Below are positions 60,419 through 64,000 of a DNA stretch of 64,000 bases, one piece after another. Below the pieces are notes generated by a model. That model was not told the origin of the DNA, did no database searches, and worked only from the letters and a program-made list of their open reading frames with translations. Source of the stretch: Pseudobdellovibrionaceae bacterium. Its GTDB lineage: Bacteria > Bdellovibrionota > Bdellovibrionia > Bdellovibrionales > Bdellovibrionaceae. Position 1 is the stretch's first letter; every line of letters starts with the position of its first letter. Position numbers and translations under genes: made by a program. The stretch is taken from contig JAKFYD010000008.1 in NCBI GenBank assembly GCA_021731025.1, positions 1-64,000 of the forward strand. Direction: 5' to 3'.

Positions 60419-62269
60419 TTAAATATCTTCTTGGTATTCTTCGACGAGGGAGAGTAGGCGTGAGAAGAGTTGGGTTTGCGTTGAGGGTTGGTAAACTTTT
60501 TTGTAGTGGGGAGAGACGGTGACTTCTGGATATCCCAGATGGCTGAACACCAATCCGTCGATGACTTTTTGAATTTGCAGAAACGAGAGTCCGCGCTTTT
60601 TTTCTAATAATATTTCACTGACGATTTGAATCAGAGCGTTTCCGGTGATGCGGCGGCTTGCATTGAGTTTCTGCGCTCGCAACCACAGGGATCGCAAAAT
60701 TAATTTTTCATTTTGCGAAGGGGAAAGGGCACGGATCAGCTGCCGATAGAGTTTTTGAAATTCGAGGATTTTGCGGCGCTGCTTTTCGCCAAGGCGCAAA
60801 TCTTGAGCTTTGGCAAAACTGGATAGAGTGAGCTGGAAAAACTGCTCGGGGGGCATAAAGGAATCCGTGGTCTCTTGCTTCAAGTAATATTCGGGAAGAT
60901 CTCGAAGCAGCGTCCTTAAATTAAAGAGAGCCGGGTGATTGACTCCATCGGCGACTTTTGCAGCATTGCCACTGATTTTTGTTCTCTCGAGTTCGCTGAA
61001 AACTTTGTGAAATCTATCAAAGGTGCTCAGGTGATTTTTTAAAATTTCTTGACGTTGTTTCGGTGAAAATCCCATACGGTACAGTAGGCGGTCATTGCGT
61101 TCACGGATAAAATCCTGATCAAATTTTTTAATGATGGGATGACTGGAAAATTCCTTAAGTGGCTTTTTTTTGCCTGTCTTCAATGCTTGCACCATTTGGG
61201 CAAACACTTGGATCAGGAGTTGAGCCTTTTTTCGCTGCTCATTTAGATTTGTCGAAAATCTTTCGATATCATCGTAGCGGTATTTATCATGACGAAGGCC
61301 GAATTGGCGAACACTGCCATAATCAATGATTCCGGCATGGGCCAAAACATTGTCTCCGTCCCAGTCCAACCAAGCAAAAATGTAATCAACGTCAAGTTGG
61401 GCAATGAACCTGGCGTAAGATTTTTCCAAATGTTCTAGAAGCTCATCGTATTTTCTGTCGTCTTTAAAATTGAACACCCAGGATTCATTTTGAATTTGTC
61501 GTTGAATAAAATAATCGACCGCAACTTTAAGTTCTGCAAACCGATTTTGTTTGAGATAAAGAAAGAGATGGGCTGGTCGCAATAAATTCGGTGCCGCCCT
61601 GACGCCGATGCCTACGCCTTTTCCTAAATCAATCACGCACAGAACTCGCTCAGTCGGAATTCCTTGAAGATGGAAACTTTCAGCCAAAATCGCGGCTCCC
61701 AAAAGTTCATCGATTTCGGCCTGGCCGCAGCCGTAGCCAAATTCGGTGGCTCCTGTGCGCAAAGGTTTTTGCGCTTCCACCGCACCCGGTGACAAACAAG
61801 TAACACCGGTGCCACGGCTCGAGACATCCCAGAAATTTCCTCGATGTTCGATCATCCCATTCCAAATTCCGCGACCGTCTCCGGAAGTCTTTCCCACTTT
61901 GCTCGCATGCTGCAATTGCAAGTAACGAGTAGCCATATACTTGTGAGGTTTGATGGATTGCAAAGGGATGCGTCGTTGATTGAGCTCGTCGTATTCATTA
62001 ATGATCTGCAGAGAAAATGTTTTTAATAGTTGATCTTCGAGCTGTTCGTTCATTTGATGAGGATGATCCGCAGGTATTAAACCCATTTCTTTGGCGAGAA
62101 TAAAATTAAAATAACAAATGCGGCCTTGATTCAATTCCCGAACTCGATAGGAAACATGACCCTCGGGAAGTAGTTTCATCCAGGGATGTTGGCCATTAAG
62201 CCTATCGAATACTCTGTAAGAATTATCCGACTTGGCGTTTTTGCGAAGGGCTGCAAACTTTGTGGTCAT
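60419..62269 (-). CDS. Divergent SelO-like (YdiU) pseudokinase
   Basis: A 616-residue protein that recalls SelO, the protein AMPylase. Seen: S-G-D-G-R-G-I-W-N, R-G-T-G in the place where SelO has the K-G-A-G ATP-binding loop, A-E-S-F-H-L-Q-G-I-P-T-E-R-V, and the metal site D-N-V-L-A-H-A-G-I-I-D-Y-G. The lysine ahead of the G-A-G is an Arg here, so activity is in doubt. The C-terminal 200 residues are helical and differ from E. coli YdiU. It is divergent from the secreted gene at 62452. The family assignment is by motif only. Confidence 0.62.
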   Translation of the reverse strand: MTTKFAALRKNAKSDNSYRVFDRLNGQHPWMKLLPEGHVSYRVRELNQGRICYFNFILAKEMGLIPADHPHQMNEQLEDQLLKTFSLQIINEYDELNQRRIPLQSIKPHKYMATRYLQLQHASKVGKTSGDGRGIWNGMIEHRGNFWDVSSRGTGVTCLSPGAVEAQKPLRTGATEFGYGCGQAEIDELLGAAILAESFHLQGIPTERVLCVIDLGKGVGIGVRAAPNLLRPAHLFLYLKQNRFAELKVAVDYFIQRQIQNESWVFNFKDDRKYDELLEHLEKSYARFIAQLDVDYIFAWLDWDGDNVLAHAGIIDYGSVRQFGLRHDKYRYDDIERFSTNLNEQRKKAQLLIQVFAQMVQALKTGKKKPLKEFSSHPIIKKFDQDFIRERNDRLLYRMGFSPKQRQEILKNHLSTFDRFHKVFSELERTKISGNAAKVADGVNHPALFNLRTLLRDLPEYYLKQETTDSFMPPEQFFQLTLSSFAKAQDLRLGEKQRRKILEFQKLYRQLIRALSPSQNEKLILRSLWLRAQKLNASRRITGNALIQIVSEILLEKKRGLSFLQIQKVIDGLVFSHLGYPEVTVSPHYKKVYQPSTQTQLFSRLLSLVEEYQEDI

Positions 62270-62451
62270 CTGTCTAGCCTATCGGTCGAGCTAAATGAGT
62301 CCTTAAATGAGACATCTGAAATTTAGACTTTGGTAGAGGCTTGTTAATTCAATAACTTAGGAGATCGCCCTATTTGGGTTTGCAGAAGTAAAAACCGATG
62401 GGTTTTGGCCTTGGAATTGCTCTCAAATTTGCTGTAAGAAAGAGAGTTTAA

Positions 62452-63057
62452 ATGAAGAAGAACCACGGACTAATATTGATTTTTTGTTTATCGGCTTCTC
62501 TGGCGAGTGAAGCCAAATACTCTGTCATCAACGGAGCAAAACTCAAAGAATCCAACAGAACTTGTCCCTTAAAAAATTCCGATGATACTCATCGCCGCCA
62601 AGAACTTTCAAAAGGCTGGGAGTCTCTTCCCACAGCGGTCTTGGTTGCTAAAGAAGTTCATATGGTTGTTGATGGTCCAGGATTGCACTATGAATCGCTT
62701 CAGAATTTTTTGATTCCTGGAACTAAAGCTTTAGTGTGTGGCCATAGTAAACAAAATTCAGTTCAGAGATTTTCAATTTTAGTTCCAACGCTGATCGATA
62801 CCACGATCAGTGCAAAAGTGGGCTCTAGCGTCTGGAATTTTCAGCTGCTTCTTGATCAGAAAAACATTAAATCATGGAATTTGCCCAGCAAAGGATCCAA
62901 TCAATCCTTTGAGCTTGCAAAAATTTTTAAAGATCAAGGTGTTCAAGAAAAATATTACCGCAGAGACTCGGATGAATATGAAATCGTAGCAACTAAAGAA
63001 GTTGAAGGAAAGACGATCACTCTCAGTGTTGTGTTCGATAGCATTGAAGATCTTTAA
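62452..63057 (+). CDS. Hypothetical secreted protein
   Basis: A 201-residue exported protein with signal peptide ending A-S-E-A. A charged helical stretch and a beta-rich region (D-G-P-G-L-H-Y-E-S-L-Q-N-F-L-I-P-G, L-V-P-T-L-I-D-T-T) follow. It has two cysteines. I do not recognise a family. It is convergent with the HAMP-like membrane protein, 20 bases apart. Confidence 0.68.
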   Translation: MKKNHGLILIFCLSASLASEAKYSVINGAKLKESNRTCPLKNSDDTHRRQELSKGWESLPTAVLVAKEVHMVVDGPGLHYESLQNFLIPGTKALVCGHSKQNSVQRFSILVPTLIDTTISAKVGSSVWNFQLLLDQKNIKSWNLPSKGSNQSFELAKIFKDQGVQEKYYRRDSDEYEIVATKEVEGKTITLSVVFDSIEDL

Positions 63058-63077
63058 AATTTAAAAATAATCTGAAT

Positions 63078-63506
63078 TTATAAAGTGTTCTTGTCGAGGG
63101 CCTTATTTATTTTTTCCGCCAAATGGGAAAAAAAATCTTTTTCGCGAAGCTTGATCCGCGCAGCTTTGTCGCCGGCAATATAAGCATCCAACTTGTTACT
63201 CATATTGAAAATGGGGCCAGCAATTTTATTCGTAAATACTCGCGCCCAAAGCCAAATTGCAAAAATTGAAAAACCAACCAGGCCCACGAGCATATACATC
63301 ATATTATTCCACTGCGTGAACAGCTCCAGTTTAGCATCCGGAGTTAAGTAATCCGTACTTTCTAAAAAATCAAAAATGCGATTCATGAAATAATAAACAC
63401 CAATCAAAAAGATAACACACACACAGATTCCCGCAGAAATAATAATTCCCATCACGCGGTATTGAAATTGAGGATCAATAATGAGTTTCTTACGAGTCAC
63501 TTTCAT
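63078..63506 (-). CDS. Two-segment membrane protein with HAMP-like tail
   Basis: A 142-residue protein. Two membrane helices (residues 18-40 and 70-90) flank a short periplasmic loop. The C-terminal 50 residues (I-A-G-P-I-F-N-M-S-N-K-L-D) look like a HAMP linker. A chemoreceptor or sensor kinase would continue after this, but the frame stops. It could be a small signal-relay or scaffold protein. The neighbouring partial gene on the same strand starts 16 bases upstream. Confidence 0.72.
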   Translation of the reverse strand: MKVTRKKLIIDPQFQYRVMGIIISAGICVCVIFLIGVYYFMNRIFDFLESTDYLTPDAKLELFTQWNNMMYMLVGLVGFSIFAIWLWARVFTNKIAGPIFNMSNKLDAYIAGDKAARIKLREKDFFSHLAEKINKALDKNTL

Positions 63507-63522
63507 GGATTCCTCCTACGAG

Positions 63523-64000
63523 CTAATTATCCAACAGACTCGTATCAATTGTACAGAAAGGAAGTCCAGAATCAGTACTTGGGTTATACTTTTCGTAGTA
63601 TTTTAATTCTGATTTAAAAGGATCTTTCTTCGCTTCGTCCGCTTTCAAAGGTCCAGATGGTGCAAAGCCTGGAGTATCACAACGCTTCCAGCATTTGAAT
63701 TTACCCGGGCCAGCTGTGGGATCAACTTTACCAATGTCAGGCTTGGTAGGATCGGGTCTGCTACTGTCAGGCTTGATATTGTCGGGCCTATTCGGAATGG
63801 GATCAGGAATAATTAAGTTTCCGTTAGGATCCTTCGTCGGTGTTGAACCTGGGCCCGTTTTAGGTGGCATTACTGCGTTCGTATCAGTAATCGCTTCAGG
63901 ATAGCCAATCTTAATCGTGCGAGTGGATTTATCAGGCATAACGATCGTTTCGTCTGTGGCGCAATCATCGGGATATGCAAAGCCAGCGCTTTTTCCAAAG
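63523..64000 (-). CDS. Pro/Asp-rich exported-type protein, C-terminal part
   Basis: The frame is open to the window edge, so the gene starts beyond base 64000. The C-terminal 150 residues contain a long Pro/Asp linker with P-D-x-x-x-P-D spacing, a C-W-K-R-C motif and a late C-T-I-D-T. An internal ATG at 63939 is not the start. The low-complexity linker suggests an envelope or cell-surface protein. No family is recognised. Confidence 0.6.
   Translation of the reverse strand, partial: FGKSAGFAYPDDCATDETIVMPDKSTRTIKIGYPEAITDTNAVMPPKTGPGSTPTKDPNGNLIIPDPIPNRPDNIKPDSSRPDPTKPDIGKVDPTAGPGKFKCWKRCDTPGFAPSGPLKADEAKKDPFKSELKYYEKYNPSTDSGLPFCTIDTSLLDN

Noticed and set aside
1-64000. tRNA genes, CRISPR arrays and prophage modules
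   Set aside because: No tRNA-like cloverleaf arms, regularly spaced direct repeats or phage structural genes were seen by reading; this was not a computed search.

Overview
The window looks like a chromosomal stretch of a predatory-type bacterium of the Bdellovibrionota (Bdellovibrio and relatives) or a close neighbour. The reasons are family-level: a deaminase of the Bd3614 type, two regulators of the TIGR02147 family, many small secreted proteins and lipoproteins without wider homologues, an HNH endonuclease of a kind that is multicopy in Bdellovibrio, and AT-leaning protein-coding DNA. The assignment comes from recognising families by eye; no database was searched.

Layout. 1-9.9 kb: RNA modification and ribosome-associated enzymes (RlmN, an RlmI-like methyltransferase, a DEAD-box helicase with an RluA-type pseudouridine synthase, an ABC-F protein), a YceI protein and an unknown membrane protein. 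10-18.4 kb: a collagen-like lipoprotein, a B12-binding radical SAM enzyme, a secreted M28 peptidase, an RlmK-like methyltransferase divergent from the Bd3614-like deaminase, an OmpA lipoprotein, a nitroreductase and a small fibronectin-III protein. 18.5-19 kb: the RNase P RNA gene with its terminator. 19-27 kb: a secreted metzincin-like protease divergent from a TIGR02147 regulator, a three-gene ABC exporter, a His-rich secreted repeat protein and a TPMT-like methyltransferase. 27-32.8 kb: a compact leucine-degradation operon (methylcrotonyl-CoA carboxylase in three pieces, methylglutaconyl-CoA hydratase, HMG-CoA lyase). 32.8-34.9 kb: an IS4-family insertion sequence inside an HNH endonuclease gene; removing the element and one 9-bp target copy restores the reading frame. 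35-41.3 kb: accessory genes, including a truncated lysozyme-like gene, a free-standing secretin N-domain protein, a second TIGR02147 regulator with three secreted proteins, and a frameshifted lipoprotein. 41.4-46.2 kb: a six-gene pantothenate/CoA operon. 46.3-60.3 kb: a 5'-nucleotidase, a rhodanese, a Pif1-like helicase, homogentisate-pathway enzymes HppD and HmgA, RibD, a double PspC protein, a TrmJ-like methyltransferase, a long aromatic amino acid hydroxylase, HldD, an S41 protease and an esterase. 60.3-64 kb: a GC-rich inverted repeat, a divergent SelO-like protein and envelope proteins, the last running off the window.

How the genes work together. Three metabolic blocks stand out. The leucine operon turns methylcrotonyl-CoA into acetoacetate and acetyl-CoA. 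The aromatic hydroxylase, HppD and HmgA form the upper phenylalanine/tyrosine route to maleylacetoacetate. The pan/coa operon makes pantothenate and carries it to phosphopantetheine, with a Rossmann/DUF2520 protein in the place where ketopantoate reductase would be expected. The catabolic blocks suit an organism living on amino acids from protein; the secreted peptidases fit the same lifestyle.

The most unusual signals are the two TIGR02147 regulators, each next to a secreted protein whose mature N-terminus carries an SGGG motif. One of them also has three helically phased GTTAATTAA boxes in front of it. The 22-bp perfect inverted repeat at 60271-60394, and the IS with a hairpin able to hide its own ribosome-binding site, are also notable.
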